Source: JARRKU01 sp963675565 (GTDB lineage Bacteria > Desulfobacterota > Desulfobacteria > Desulfobacterales > Desulfosarcinaceae). From it: DNA of 64,000 bases. Position 1 is the stretch's first letter, and the number at the start of each line of letters is the position of its first letter. Positions 8,005 to 16,521 of the stretch are shown in pieces. The notes under the pieces were generated by a model that saw only the letters and a program-made list of their open reading frames with translations, made no database searches and was not told where the DNA came from. Made by a program: the position numbers and the translations under genes. The stretch is taken from NCBI GenBank assembly GCA_963675565.2, contig CAXXYD010000004.1, positions 620,001 to 684,000 of the forward strand. Direction: 5' to 3'.

Positions 8005-9423
8005 TTAGGGTTTGCGAATATTGAGTTTGCGCATACGGGCGCGCAACGTGCTGCGGTCGAGGTCCAGGATCTCAGCCGCACTGTTTTTGCCGCTTACTTT
8101 CCAACCGGTCTCTTCAAGCACTCGCGTGATATAGTCTCGTTCGACATTTTCCAGGGTTTGGCCAGGTTTTGCGACATCCTTGTGCGGCTTTTCCAGTTCA
8201 TCCACCAGCCTCAGCTTGGGACCCGAGGAGTTGATCACCGCACGTTCGAGAACATTTTCCAGTTCGCGAACATTGCCGGGCCAATGGTATTTTTGCAGTG
8301 CGTCCATCACGCCCGCCGGGACCATCTTGACGTCTTTACCCAGTCTTCTTGAAATCCGGTCAATATAAAAATTGACCAGCAGCGGGATGTCGTCCAGACG
8401 TTCTCGCAGGGGCGGCATAGTGATCGGAAAAATATTCAGCCGGTACCACAGATCCTCCCGGAAAGCGCCCTTTTGGACTTCCACTTGCAGATCTCGATTG
8501 GTGGCGGCAATGATGCGCACATCCACTTTTCTGGTTTCCGAGCTGCCCAGGCGCTCGAACTCTCCGTCTTCGATCACCCGCAGCAGCTTGGGCTGCAGTT
8601 CCAGCGGCAGTTCGCCGATCTCGTCCAAAAACAGGGTCGCGCCGTCGGCAACCTCAAAGCGCCCCAACCGTCTGGATTGCGCACCGGTGAAGGCGCCTTT
8701 TTCATGGCCGAAGAGTTCGCTTTCGATCAGATTCGAAGGCAGGGCTGCGCAATTCATTTTGACCAGGGTGCGTTTATTGCGTAAGCTTGTGCCGTGAACG
8801 GCGCGCGCCACCAATTCCTTGCCGGTTCCGGTTTCTCCAAGAATCAACACGTTTGTATCGGTGCCGGCGATTTGTTCCACCTTGAAAAACACGTAATTGA
8901 TGGCATCGCTCTTACCGACAATGTCCTCATGGTTGTATACCAGTTTTATTTCTTCCTGAAGATAGGCCCTCTCGGCTTCGAGCTGCTCCTTGAGTTTTCT
9001 TATTTCGGCCGTTCGTTCTTCAACCAACTCCTCAAGGTGTTGTTTGTAATATTCGCGTTCGGTCACATCCTCAATGGCCAGTAGAATCAACTGAGTCTGG
9101 TTGCCTTGGTTGTAAATCCGCCGGGCATTCAGGAGCATGATCTTACGCCCGATGGTTTCAAAGTCATGTTCCACTTCAAAATCATGAAAATTGGTATTTT
9201 GAGGAAGAATATCTTCCAGCAATTTCCTTAAGTTGGGGATGTCCCATTGACGGTTGCCCAGATCATATATCTTCACACCCTCTGTCTCTTCGGGCTTGAC
9301 ATTAAATGTCCGGTAAAAAGAAGGATTGGCCGTTACGACTTTCAGCCCCGGATCTAAAAGAATCAAGGGTTCGCGAATCGACCCCAGGATGCTGCTATGA
9401 ATTTCCAGAAAACTTTTTTCCAT
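8005..9423 (-). CDS. PAS-domain sigma-54-dependent transcriptional activator
   Basis: This 472-residue activator has the full NtrC-type layout. A PAS sensor spans about residues 5-125 and a coiled coil about 125-160 (EYYKQHLEELVEERTAEI). The AAA+ core has Walker A GETGTGKE near 197, the sigma-54 loop GAFTGA near 243, Walker B FLDEIGELP near 265 and arginine-finger region FREDLWYRLN. A Fis-type helix-turn-helix closes it (SAAEILDLDRSTLRARM). It has no receiver domain, so control is through the PAS ligand or cofactor and not phosphorylation. It is encoded alone, with the CpxP-like and small stress genes downstream on the same strand as plausible targets. I found no convincing -24/-12 promoter in front of them. 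Confidence 0.9.
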   Translation of the reverse strand: MEKSFLEIHSSILGSIREPLILLDPGLKVVTANPSFYRTFNVKPEETEGVKIYDLGNRQWDIPNLRKLLEDILPQNTNFHDFEVEHDFETIGRKIMLLNARRIYNQGNQTQLILLAIEDVTEREYYKQHLEELVEERTAEIRKLKEQLEAERAYLQEEIKLVYNHEDIVGKSDAINYVFFKVEQIAGTDTNVLILGETGTGKELVARAVHGTSLRNKRTLVKMNCAALPSNLIESELFGHEKGAFTGAQSRRLGRFEVADGATLFLDEIGELPLELQPKLLRVIEDGEFERLGSSETRKVDVRIIAATNRDLQVEVQKGAFREDLWYRLNIFPITMPPLRERLDDIPLLVNFYIDRISRRLGKDVKMVPAGVMDALQKYHWPGNVRELENVLERAVINSSGPKLRLVDELEKPHKDVAKPGQTLENVERDYITRVLEETGWKVSGKNSAAEILDLDRSTLRARMRKLNIRKP

Positions 9424-9605
9424 TTGATGATCTCATGATTATCGGCACTAATGTAAACGTTTTGGAATAATATCAAAAAATTCGAATGGCTTCAATTATT
9501 TTTCAAGGTCCGGCTCGGTGTTACAGCTTGCACCGGCCTTTAGCGCTGCAAACCCCGACATCCCGTGCTCGGTTAAGTGTATAACCGTTTTCACTTTTTG
9601 AAAGG

Positions 9606-10317
9606 TCAATTCTCGCGAACGCGTTCGTAGAGACCGGCAGCCTTCAAGGCACGATTCAACAACCGGTGGGTATCGGCTTCACCAGTAGAACTCGTTAAAC
9701 ATTGGTCGGCATATTGCCGGATGAAGTGAACCGGGTCGACGTTTTCAACAGATTCGGCCACTATCGCATGTCCGGATTCATGGAAGGCGACAATTTCCTT
9801 CTCCTTGGGACTCATCACCCGGTTTTTTTTCTGCAGACCCGCCACCACCCGGTCTACGGCCTCGTCAAAATCCGCCAGCTCAACCGTTTCCTTATCGTTG
9901 CGAGCAGCCAGCAAGGCGGCTTCATTGATGATATTGGCCAAGTCTGCACCCACAAATCCCGGGGTGCGGCCGGCGATCATGTGCAGATCGACTTCGGGAC
10001 CCAAGACCGCATTATTGGTGTGAATTTTCGAGATGGCTTCCCAGCCATTGATATCCGGACGGTCTACCAGCACCTGCCGATCAAACCGGCCCGGCCGCAG
10101 CAAGGCCGAATCTAAAATTTCCGGCCGGTTCGACCACATCCTGAAGCTCTTCTTTGGCTTCGTCGATTCCGGTGGCATCAGCAAACGTGACCTTGATCTC
10201 GCTCTCGGCGAAAATCTTGGCTTTGCTCTTGCTGAAAGACATCACCCCCATCCCCGGCCCCATCTTTTTCATGGCAATTACAAAATACCAGATGCTGAAG
10301 CGCGTCTTGCCTGGCAA
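9606..10317 (-). pseudogene. ftsH: Degraded ftsH (membrane AAA protease) with internal deletion
   Basis: Two frames together recall FtsH. The upstream piece (about 10317 to 10130) reads IWYFVIAMKKMGPGMGVMSF, KSKAKIFAESEIKVTFADATGIDEAKEELQDVV, i.e. the end of the second membrane segment and the linker. The downstream piece in another frame starts SNRPEILDSALLRPGRFDRQ and continues through the AAA lid to AFHESGHAIVAES, the zinc site. Walker A, Walker B and the pore loop are missing at the junction near 10130, with a frame change. The protease domain stops after the HExGH motif in an unrelated tail. It cannot make a working protease. Its position downstream of hflC is notable because HflK and HflC bind FtsH. 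Confidence 0.85.
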
Positions 10318-10406
10318 TGCAGCCGATGCGCTTCTTCCATCTCGTTGAGGACATCGGAGTTGATTCGCTGGACGAGTTCATCGGCCTCCACCAGTAATCG
10401 TTCCAT
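10275..10406 (-). pseudogene. Fragment of an unidentified gene fused to the ftsH remnant
   Basis: The ATG at 10406, with AAGGGA just upstream, opens a 43-codon frame: MERLLVEADELVQRINSDVLNEMEEAHRLH, then a different tail shared out-of-frame with the ftsH remnant. The first ~34 residues look like the helical start of a small protein. The break into ftsH sequence near 10310 indicates a deletion that joined two genes. No function can be assigned. Confidence 0.35.
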
Positions 10407-10541
10407 ATCCCTTGCTGATAGGGGCGATTCCCGTTGATTCCAACCGGGAATCACCCGAGGCGGACCGCCTCTGGAAGGGTTATCGGCAAAAACCTATTTG
10501 CCGACGGATACGATGGCTGCATCTTCTTTTCACAGCCGGAC

Positions 10542-10892
10542 TCATTTTTTCATCAGCAGTTCAATCCCCTCGGCACAGGCTCGAGCGACGCCATAACCCG
10601 CCTCTTCCTGTCCGGGCATTTTGTTCCAGCCGCCCTTTTCAACCAATTTATACCTTTTCCAGCTGTCGGTCTTCTCAAATTCCGCAAGATTGTCCGCATT
10701 GCCGGAATCCGTCATGAATTGGGCCACACAAATCGCCGTCTGGCTGTCCAGAACGGCGTTTTCGGTCATCTCCTGGGTAGCCGATGCGGTGGACCAGCCA
10801 CCCCACCCGAAACCGATGATCATCGCGATGGCGGCTCCAATCACAAGCCCCCAGCTTCCATATTTCATTTTGCTTTGAGTTTCCTGCTTCAT
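10542..10892 (-). CDS. Single-pass membrane-anchored small protein, unknown function
   Basis: The ATG at 10892 has a near-perfect AAGGAGG site 7-8 bases upstream, which decides the start against the TTG two codons earlier. The 116-residue product has one N-terminal membrane segment (GLVIGAAIAMIIGFGWGGW) and a soluble part with two cysteines (ICVAQFM and ARACAEG) and the block WNKMPGQEEAGYGVARACAE. I do not assign it to a named family. It follows hflC on the same strand, after a gap of about 85 bases, and could be co-transcribed with it. Confidence 0.7.
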   Translation of the reverse strand: MKQETQSKMKYGSWGLVIGAAIAMIIGFGWGGWSTASATQEMTENAVLDSQTAICVAQFMTDSGNADNLAEFEKTDSWKRYKLVEKGGWNKMPGQEEAGYGVARACAEGIELLMKK

Positions 10893-10978
10893 GAACAATT
10901 CCCTCCTTATCTAATTGTTGGATTTTCTCCGGCAACATGCCATCTCTCCGAGAGCGGATAAAGTCAACGCATCGGCAT

Positions 10979-11947
10979 TCATCGGCCCCGTCTTTCCCCG
11001 GGGCTCGCCTGCTTGATATATTGATAGAAGTCGCTGTCCGTAGTGAGGATCAGTACGGAATTCTTATTCGTTTTCTCCTTGTAGCTTTCAAGGGTGCGCA
11101 AAAAGGCATAAAATTCTGGATTTTTATTGTACGCTTGACCGTAAATTTGCGTCGCTTCTGCGTCGGCTTTGCCCTGGACCTCCTGCACCTGGCGATAGGC
11201 CGTCGAGCGGATCTGGCGCAGCTCTTTTTCCATTGTGCCAAGGATCTCGGCGCTGCGTCCCTCACCTTCGGAGCGGAACTGCGCGGCAATGCGCTTGCGC
11301 TCGGAAATCATGCGCTCATAGACCTTTTCACGAACACTTTCAACGTAGTCGAGGCGCTTGATGCGCACATCCACCAGTTCGATGCCGTATTGCGGGATGA
11401 TCTTCTGTGCTTCAGTCAGTATTGTTCGGGTGATCTCCTCTCTGCCGCGGGCAATCTCCCTCTTAAGCTCCTCTTCACGCTCCTTTGGGATCTCCTTCAA
11501 GGCCTCGCCCTCTGGCACTTCCCACGATGCGCTGCGCACGAGCTCCACGAGTTCGCTGCTCGACACCTGGTCGCGCACCACCGAATCGAGAATATCGTTC
11601 AAGCGCGACTGGGCCCCCTCTTCGCTGGCCACATTCTCCAGAAATTTTTTCGCATCGGCAATCCGCCATCGGGCGGTGGTATCCACCCAGATGAACTCGC
11701 GCCCCTTGGTGGGAACCTGGTTCGGGTCACCGTCCCAGACCAGCAGACGCTTTTCAAATCGCCGGACCTCCTGCACAAAGGGCAGTTTCATGTGCAGCCC
11801 CGCCTCGGTTACCGTTTCCCCAACAGGCCGGCCAAACTGCACGACAATGGCCTGCAACCCCTCTTCCAATGTATAAAAACCGCCATAGACTACGATAACG
11901 ATCACCACCGCTATGGCGATGATTACTGCTTTCAAGGTAAACTTCAT
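10979..11947 (-). CDS. hflC: HflC, SPFH-domain regulator of the FtsH protease
   Basis: I place the start at 11947 (MKFTLKAVII...), 3 bases after the hflK stop codon and behind GGGGAGA. Upstream in-frame codons overlap hflK. The 322-residue product has an N-terminal membrane anchor (AVIIAIAVVIVIVVYGGFYTL), then the SPFH/band 7 domain (EGLQAIVVQFGRPVGE, GLHMKLPFVQEVRRFEKRLL), and a long helical region with the HflC-type ERMISERKRIAAQFRSEG and ILTTDSDFYQYI near the end. With HflK it forms the large periplasmic cage around FtsH and limits its proteolysis. It is encoded next to hflK, but the neighbouring ftsH is a wreck, so a working FtsH must be elsewhere. Confidence 0.93.
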   Translation of the reverse strand: MKFTLKAVIIAIAVVIVIVVYGGFYTLEEGLQAIVVQFGRPVGETVTEAGLHMKLPFVQEVRRFEKRLLVWDGDPNQVPTKGREFIWVDTTARWRIADAKKFLENVASEEGAQSRLNDILDSVVRDQVSSSELVELVRSASWEVPEGEALKEIPKEREEELKREIARGREEITRTILTEAQKIIPQYGIELVDVRIKRLDYVESVREKVYERMISERKRIAAQFRSEGEGRSAEILGTMEKELRQIRSTAYRQVQEVQGKADAEATQIYGQAYNKNPEFYAFLRTLESYKEKTNKNSVLILTTDSDFYQYIKQASPGERRGR

Positions 11948-11949
11948 GG

Positions 11950-12987
11950 CTATCTCCCCTGTGCTGATGGTTGCACGCCGGACTCCAGTGGGAGCCAAGG
12001 CACCATGGCCTTCTGGTCTTTATCCACGATATAGAGACCTTTCATGTCTGACAGAAAACCGGTCATAGCCTCCAGATAAAGCCGCCGGCGCGTGACCTGC
12101 GGCGCCTGTTGGTATTGTCCTAAAATGGCATTAAAACGGGTGGCCTCTCCCTGGGCCCGGTTTACGCGTTCCAATGCGTAACCTTCGGCCTCGCTGATGC
12201 TTTGCGTAGCCACCCCTCGCGCTTTTGGAATTTCCCGGTTGGCCTGTTCCTGGGCTTTATTGATCGTTCGCTCTTTGTCCTGACGCGACTCGTTGACTTC
12301 ATTGAAGGCCGGTTTAACCGAATCCGGCGGGGTTACGTCCTGCAACTCCACGGTAACCAGACGCACGCCGGCCTCGTAGGACGACAGGATTTTCTGAATT
12401 TCGGTTTTAGCCTCACTGGCCACCGCCACCCGTCCGGTGGTCAGCACGTCGCTGCCCAGACGGTTGCCGACCGCCCGGCGCATGACCGCCTCGGTGGTAT
12501 CGCGGATTGTCTTCGATGTGTCGCGGACCTGAAACAGGTATAGGATCGGGTCTTCGATGCGGTATTGGATGATCCACTGGACATCGATGACGTTTAAGTC
12601 GCCGGTCAGCATCAACGACTCGTCCTTGTACTCCCCGCGTGTATCATAGCGGGTTTTTTCACCGGGAACGGCGGACACCGTTCGAAAGCCGAACTCCTCT
12701 TTGAGCACGCGGGCCGTGGGCAGCAGGTGGACATTTTCGATACCATAAGGCAATTTGAAATGCAGTCCCGGGCCGGCCGTGCGCATGACCTTGCCGAAGC
12801 GCTGTACAATCCCCGTCTCCTCCGGTTGCACGGTAAACCATGCGGTCCATAAGACCACCACCACCACACCGGCGACAAGAGCGAGGACCGGGCCGCCTTT
12901 GAATTTTTTAAACTGCTGTCGAATCTTCTCCAGCACGTCTTCCAACGTCGGTGTGGATCCCCCGGGGGGTTGATTCCACTCATTCAT
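11950..12987 (-). CDS. hflK: HflK, SPFH-domain partner of HflC
   Basis: The 345-residue length matches HflK. A Gly/Pro-rich cytoplasmic start (NEWNQPPGGSTPTLEDVLEKI) is followed by one membrane segment (LALVAGVVVVVLWTAWF) and the SPFH domain with ETGIVQRFGKVMRTAGPGLHFKLPYGIE. A helical part then includes DVTPPDSVKPAFNEVNESRQDKER, a signature HflK stretch. The start has AGGAGG 7 bases upstream. It is the first gene of hflK-hflC. Membrane-anchored, with the SPFH domain in the periplasm in characterised homologues. Confidence 0.93.
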   Translation of the reverse strand: MNEWNQPPGGSTPTLEDVLEKIRQQFKKFKGGPVLALVAGVVVVVLWTAWFTVQPEETGIVQRFGKVMRTAGPGLHFKLPYGIENVHLLPTARVLKEEFGFRTVSAVPGEKTRYDTRGEYKDESLMLTGDLNVIDVQWIIQYRIEDPILYLFQVRDTSKTIRDTTEAVMRRAVGNRLGSDVLTTGRVAVASEAKTEIQKILSSYEAGVRLVTVELQDVTPPDSVKPAFNEVNESRQDKERTINKAQEQANREIPKARGVATQSISEAEGYALERVNRAQGEATRFNAILGQYQQAPQVTRRRLYLEAMTGFLSDMKGLYIVDKDQKAMVPWLPLESGVQPSAQGR

Positions 12988-13114
12988 AACTTACCTCCTA
13001 ATTAATGAACCGATCAGCTTCATTGATGCTTGTTTGTTCAGGGTGAATACCAATAAGTCTATGCCGAAAAAGAGAAAAACGTATCGGGAAACTTGGGGCA
13101 AATAAGGGGAATGT

Positions 13115-13486
13115 TCATTTGATACGGCTCCCATGCACGTCTGCGGGGATTATATTTGATCTTTTATTATTTCTGACCTTGTGAATGGCATCCATTCCCT
13201 CTGAATGAGATACCGTGAAAATCTGAGTTTCCAACGGTTCGCACAAAAGCGCTTTTGTTCCCAGCAAAACGCTGAACTGATGAGACGCTATATGATGATC
13301 CAGATATTCACGGGTCTCCCACTCCCCCAGCAGGCTGAAACGGTTTTTGTCTTCGATATCGGAAAAAACGCCGAAACTTAAACAACCCGCCTTCTTAGCA
13401 GTCGGTTCGATCATGGACAGAAGGGTTTGCATCATTTCCAGCTGCTTTTCCGGTATGATGTTCATAGTGATTCTAATGACAATCAT
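13115..13486 (-). CDS. Antibiotic biosynthesis monooxygenase (ABM) fold protein
   Basis: The 123-residue product begins MIVIRITMNIIPEKQLEMMQTLLSM and contains GEWETREYLDHHIASHQF, the ABM-family pattern of a small ferredoxin-like barrel that works as a dimer. Relatives include YgiN-type quinol monooxygenases and heme-degrading enzymes, but many members have no known activity. GGGAGG lies 8 bases before the ATG. The C-terminal ~25 residues are an unconserved basic tail. A divergent context gives no further clue. Confidence 0.75.
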   Translation of the reverse strand: MIVIRITMNIIPEKQLEMMQTLLSMIEPTAKKAGCLSFGVFSDIEDKNRFSLLGEWETREYLDHHIASHQFSVLLGTKALLCEPLETQIFTVSHSEGMDAIHKVRNNKRSNIIPADVHGSRIK

Positions 13487-13630
13487 TGGGGTAACCTCCC
13501 TGAAAAACCGATTCGTTCCACTAATCCGCGATTTCGAGCAAAGTTCGTTTTTTTGCCTTAGCCGAAACGGTGCTCAGTAGGGTTGGCTGTAAGGCCCTGC
13601 ATACCGATGACCTTGCCGATATCTGCTTTT

Positions 13631-13842
13631 CTATACCGAAGCCGGCTCGGCATCCGATGGCACATTTTGGTCAAAATGAATACGTGCCGATTCCATAAAC
13701 GAATCCATGATTTCCTTCTTTGGCACCACGGCATTCACAATGTTTTGGACTTGAGATATTGAATATCCTTTGTCATGTAGTGCGTGTCATAAGCCGACAT
13801 ATACTGCTGGCCTGCTTCTGCAGATAATTTACTCTCTCTCAT
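13631..13842 (-). pseudogene. Internally deleted small hypothetical gene
   Basis: An ATG at 13842 with AGGAG upstream begins MRESKLSAEAGQQYMSAYDTHYMTKD and soon reaches a stop. After a frame change the sequence continues ISQVQNIVNAVVPKKEIMDSF and ends at 13631 with PSDAEPASV. Both halves look like parts of one protein; from memory similar small proteins have a middle section between them. The missing middle and the frame change point to a deletion. No function is known to me. Confidence 0.5.
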
Positions 13843-14309
13843 GTCTAATTCTCCTATTTTACTGCGAACGAGCGGTCTCATTGCTTGTGTGAAAGCCCTC
13901 ACCTAGAAAAAAATTGGGGTCTTTATATGTTATTGTTAAGATCAAACTTCGTGCCAAGTCTTAACTATAGGATTTTAATGTCGTATCGTGCTGATTTATA
14001 ATGAGAACTGGCTAAAAAACATCCACAGGGCTGCTATAACTAGTCGTGGATTTCGGGGTTACATATAACCAATGGCCATATATAACCACTCTCAAGGAAT
14101 TTCGGGGTGGGGTTGACAGGCGAAAAGGTAAATGGGGCATACTTTCACAAATGGGGTTATTCTCGCATTGGTTGATAATCGTAAAAACAGGCACCCATGA
14201 TAATTTAATTGAAATTTTTGTAACATTTTATTCGCAAGACAAGATATGATAGGTGAATGAATTTTTTGCATCACTAAAATGATTATTTTAAATATTAAGG
14301 AACTATCTG
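13843..14309. other. Gene-free stretch with tandem 14-bp motifs
   Basis: No reading frame here has supporting features. The stretch is AT-rich and carries two 14-bp motifs at 14057-14070 and 14074-14090 (listed separately), plus a direct 10-bp repeat ATTTCGGGGT about 48 bp apart. The last ~50 bases hold the ribosome site (AAGGAA) of the M81 gene. A promoter is likely, but I cannot place it. Confidence 0.4.
14057..14090. promoter_or_regulatory. Tandem GG-ATATA-CC motifs, possible operator
   Basis: Two 14-mers, GGTTACATATAACC and GGCCATATATAACC, are spaced 17 bp start to start. The first is itself a perfect dyad (GGTTA, CATA, TAACC). The same arrangement, also with 17-bp spacing, occurs at 7908-7938 (GGTCATATGAAACC and GGTCATATATGGCC). 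Most differences between the two sites are transitions. It lies about 220 bases before the M81 gene. Confidence 0.4.
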
Positions 14310-15815
14310 ATGCCGTTCCAAGTCCTGACTGCCGAAATGTCCCATGAAACCAATTCCTTTAGTCTCCAGGAAACGGATGAACAGGCATTTAGAAACCGTT
14401 ATGTTCTCATGGGCGCCGAAGCCATCACCGAGCGTGGCCAGGCAAATACTGAACTTGCCGGCTTCCTTGATGCCGGTCAAGCGCATGACTGGCATGTCAA
14501 TCACGTGCTCAGCGCAGCCGCAGGCCCAAGCGGAAAAGTTAGGCGAACAGCGTTTAACTGGCTCTGCGAACCAATCATTTCCGTTATCAAGCAACACTCC
14601 TTCGACGGACTTCTTTTCGGGTTACATGGCGCTATGGACCTTGATTTCTGTGAAGATGGAGAAGGAGAGTTTCTGTCGCGTATCCGCAACGTGGTGGGCG
14701 ATAAGATGCCAATTGCCATCACGCTTGATCCACATGCAAATGTCAGCAATAAGATGTGCGCGCTTGCTGACATTATTGTGTCATTCAAAACCTATCCACA
14801 TATTGATATGCGCGACACCGGTCGCCATGCCGGCGAAATTTTGCATAGGACGATGGCCGGGGAGATTCAACCGCACACGATCCTCGTGAGTCGACCCATG
14901 CTGGAAGAAGTCAATGGTGGGCGCACCGACATCGGCCCGATGATCGAACGCATAGCATCAGCGCGGGCGTACGAGGAGAAGGCGGACGTATTCGCCGTGA
15001 GCATTAATGCTGGCTTTGCAAGTGCAGATGTTGCAAGGATTGGCCCGACGGTGTTGGTCACAGGCCAGGGCGATTTTTCCGCACACACTGCTTTCGCCGA
15101 AACGATTGCTGATGACATTTGGAACAGACGCTTTGAAGTGTTGAACGACTACCTAAGCGTTGAAGAGGCTGCGGCAATTGCAGCTACTTACATACCTGAC
15201 GAAGGACCGCTGGTAATTGCTGACTATGCGGATAATCCCGGGGCCGGTGGCTATGGTGACTCAACTGAGCTATTGCGCGCATTGCTTGAGGCGGGTGTAA
15301 CGAATGCCTGTTTTGGTCCTATGGTGGATGGCACGGTAGCGAAGGCGTTGCATAATGCTGATGTTGGTGAACGGGTTCACATTGCACTGGGCGGCAAAAC
15401 CGACCCCCGCTTTGGCGGTGGGCCACTCGCCATAGAGGGCGGACTCGTTTCTACCAGCGACGGGCGTTTCACCGGCGACGGCTCAATGATCCATGGGCTT
15501 AGCGGCTCGTTCGGGCCCAGTGCGGTGATACGCGTCGGCGGCATTGAGATATTGGTTGTCACCATTGCCCGCCAGATACTTGATTTACAGCAATTTAAGG
15601 CATTTGGTATTGACCCCCAAAAAAAGCATATTGTGGCGCTAAAATCGATGCAGCACTTCCGTGCTGCGTTCGAGCCGATTGCAGGACAAGTGATTGTTTG
15701 TGACAGCGGGGCTCTTTGCACCCCGCAATACAACCGACTGCCCTATCGCAATGTACCAAGACCGATTTTTCCTTTAGATCAGATACAAATTGGAAATTCC
15801 CCCAATATGGCTTGA
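14310..15815 (+). CDS. M81-family (MlrC-like) metallopeptidase
   Basis: The 501-residue length and motifs match the MlrC family: AEMSHETNSFS at the start with a candidate zinc ligand, FGLHGAMD near residue 108, LDPHANVSNKM, FKTYPHIDMRDTGRH, and in the C-terminal half DYADNPGAGGYGDST and HFRAAFEPIAG. The founding member linearises or degrades microcystin, but most relatives act on unknown peptides or amides. AAGGAA lies 7-8 bases before the ATG. It is the only plus-strand gene of any size and has no obvious operon partner, so the substrate cannot be guessed. Confidence 0.88.
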   Translation: MPFQVLTAEMSHETNSFSLQETDEQAFRNRYVLMGAEAITERGQANTELAGFLDAGQAHDWHVNHVLSAAAGPSGKVRRTAFNWLCEPIISVIKQHSFDGLLFGLHGAMDLDFCEDGEGEFLSRIRNVVGDKMPIAITLDPHANVSNKMCALADIIVSFKTYPHIDMRDTGRHAGEILHRTMAGEIQPHTILVSRPMLEEVNGGRTDIGPMIERIASARAYEEKADVFAVSINAGFASADVARIGPTVLVTGQGDFSAHTAFAETIADDIWNRRFEVLNDYLSVEEAAAIAATYIPDEGPLVIADYADNPGAGGYGDSTELLRALLEAGVTNACFGPMVDGTVAKALHNADVGERVHIALGGKTDPRFGGGPLAIEGGLVSTSDGRFTGDGSMIHGLSGSFGPSAVIRVGGIEILVVTIARQILDLQQFKAFGIDPQKKHIVALKSMQHFRAAFEPIAGQVIVCDSGALCTPQYNRLPYRNVPRPIFPLDQIQIGNSPNMA

Positions 15816-15851
15816 GAGCCGAATATCCACAGCTCAGTGTCATTTGAGACA

Positions 15852-16466
15852 TCACAGGCTGGCCGGATCGCATGCTCGAGTTGGTCCCGCGTCATACTGC
15901 TCAGCTGCCAGCTTCGACCGCTCGTCAGCGTTTAAAATGGCAAAAAAGGGATTGCTCTGGCGCAACCGCTTGGCGCGTTCACTGGAAGACATGACAAAGT
16001 GTACCAGCCGTTGAATGGAATAGGTATCAAGAATTTTGCGCCATTCTATCAAGTCCGCGGCCGCCGTTCCCTGGTCTTCCTTGAGCAAACTATCAATATG
16101 ATCCTTGGCACGCCGCACGATAGAAGTATCCTGTTGGATGATATCCGCCAGCTTCCGGCACATCAGTTTCAATTGATCGTCCTTTTGCCGGTGCGTGATT
16201 GTTTTTGTTGCCCGCTGCCGAGTATGGCGGGTCGGTGGTGACGATTTGACCAATTCCGATGAAACGGCTTCCCTCTTACGATATGCATCCAATATAGCGC
16301 GTTGGACTTTACCGGCGGACTGCACGGTTCCGGCTTCGAGGCCGCATTCCGGGCAAACAAATACATCGGCCACATACTCAATGTCGACGCCTCGAAACGT
16401 CATCTGTTTTTTGAGTTGTTTTTGCTCCATAGGGCCGTGCCCTTTGGGGCAATGAATTGTTTCCAT
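15852..16466 (-). CDS. Chimeric protein: YgiT/MqsA-type zinc finger joined to the C-terminal domain of a winged-helix regulator
   Basis: Residues 1-80 carry the paired zinc-binding motifs CPKGH and CPECG of YgiT/MqsA-type antitoxins (METIHCPKGHGPMEQ ... YVADVFVCPECGLEAGTVQ). Almost the same 240 bases recur at 18712-18948, where the frame stops at the same point. Residues ~82-187 instead match the C-terminal ~107 residues of the regulator at 37959-38825 (THRQKD, QLKLM, RRAKDHID, SSSERAKRLRQSNPFFA). The join lies near 16226. A normal MqsA-type antitoxin would have a helix-turn-helix after the zinc finger, so this is a recombinant gene. It lies last in a run RhuM-Fic, TPR, chimera on the minus strand. 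Whether it binds a toxin is unknown. Confidence 0.75.
   Translation of the reverse strand: METIHCPKGHGPMEQKQLKKQMTFRGVDIEYVADVFVCPECGLEAGTVQSAGKVQRAILDAYRKREAVSSELVKSSPPTRHTRQRATKTITHRQKDDQLKLMCRKLADIIQQDTSIVRRAKDHIDSLLKEDQGTAAADLIEWRKILDTYSIQRLVHFVMSSSERAKRLRQSNPFFAILNADERSKLAAEQYDAGPTRACDPASL
16226..16466. repeat. Zinc-finger repeat, copy A
   Basis: About 240 bases nearly identical to 18712-18948. The identity ends abruptly near GGTCGGTGGTGAC on one side and at the start codons on the other, so it moved as a block in one or both places. Confidence 0.85.
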
Positions 16467-16521
16467 GATGTTTTTTCCAATGGTCGATCATGATTCAGGA
16501 CGCAAACCGTCGTTTCACTTT

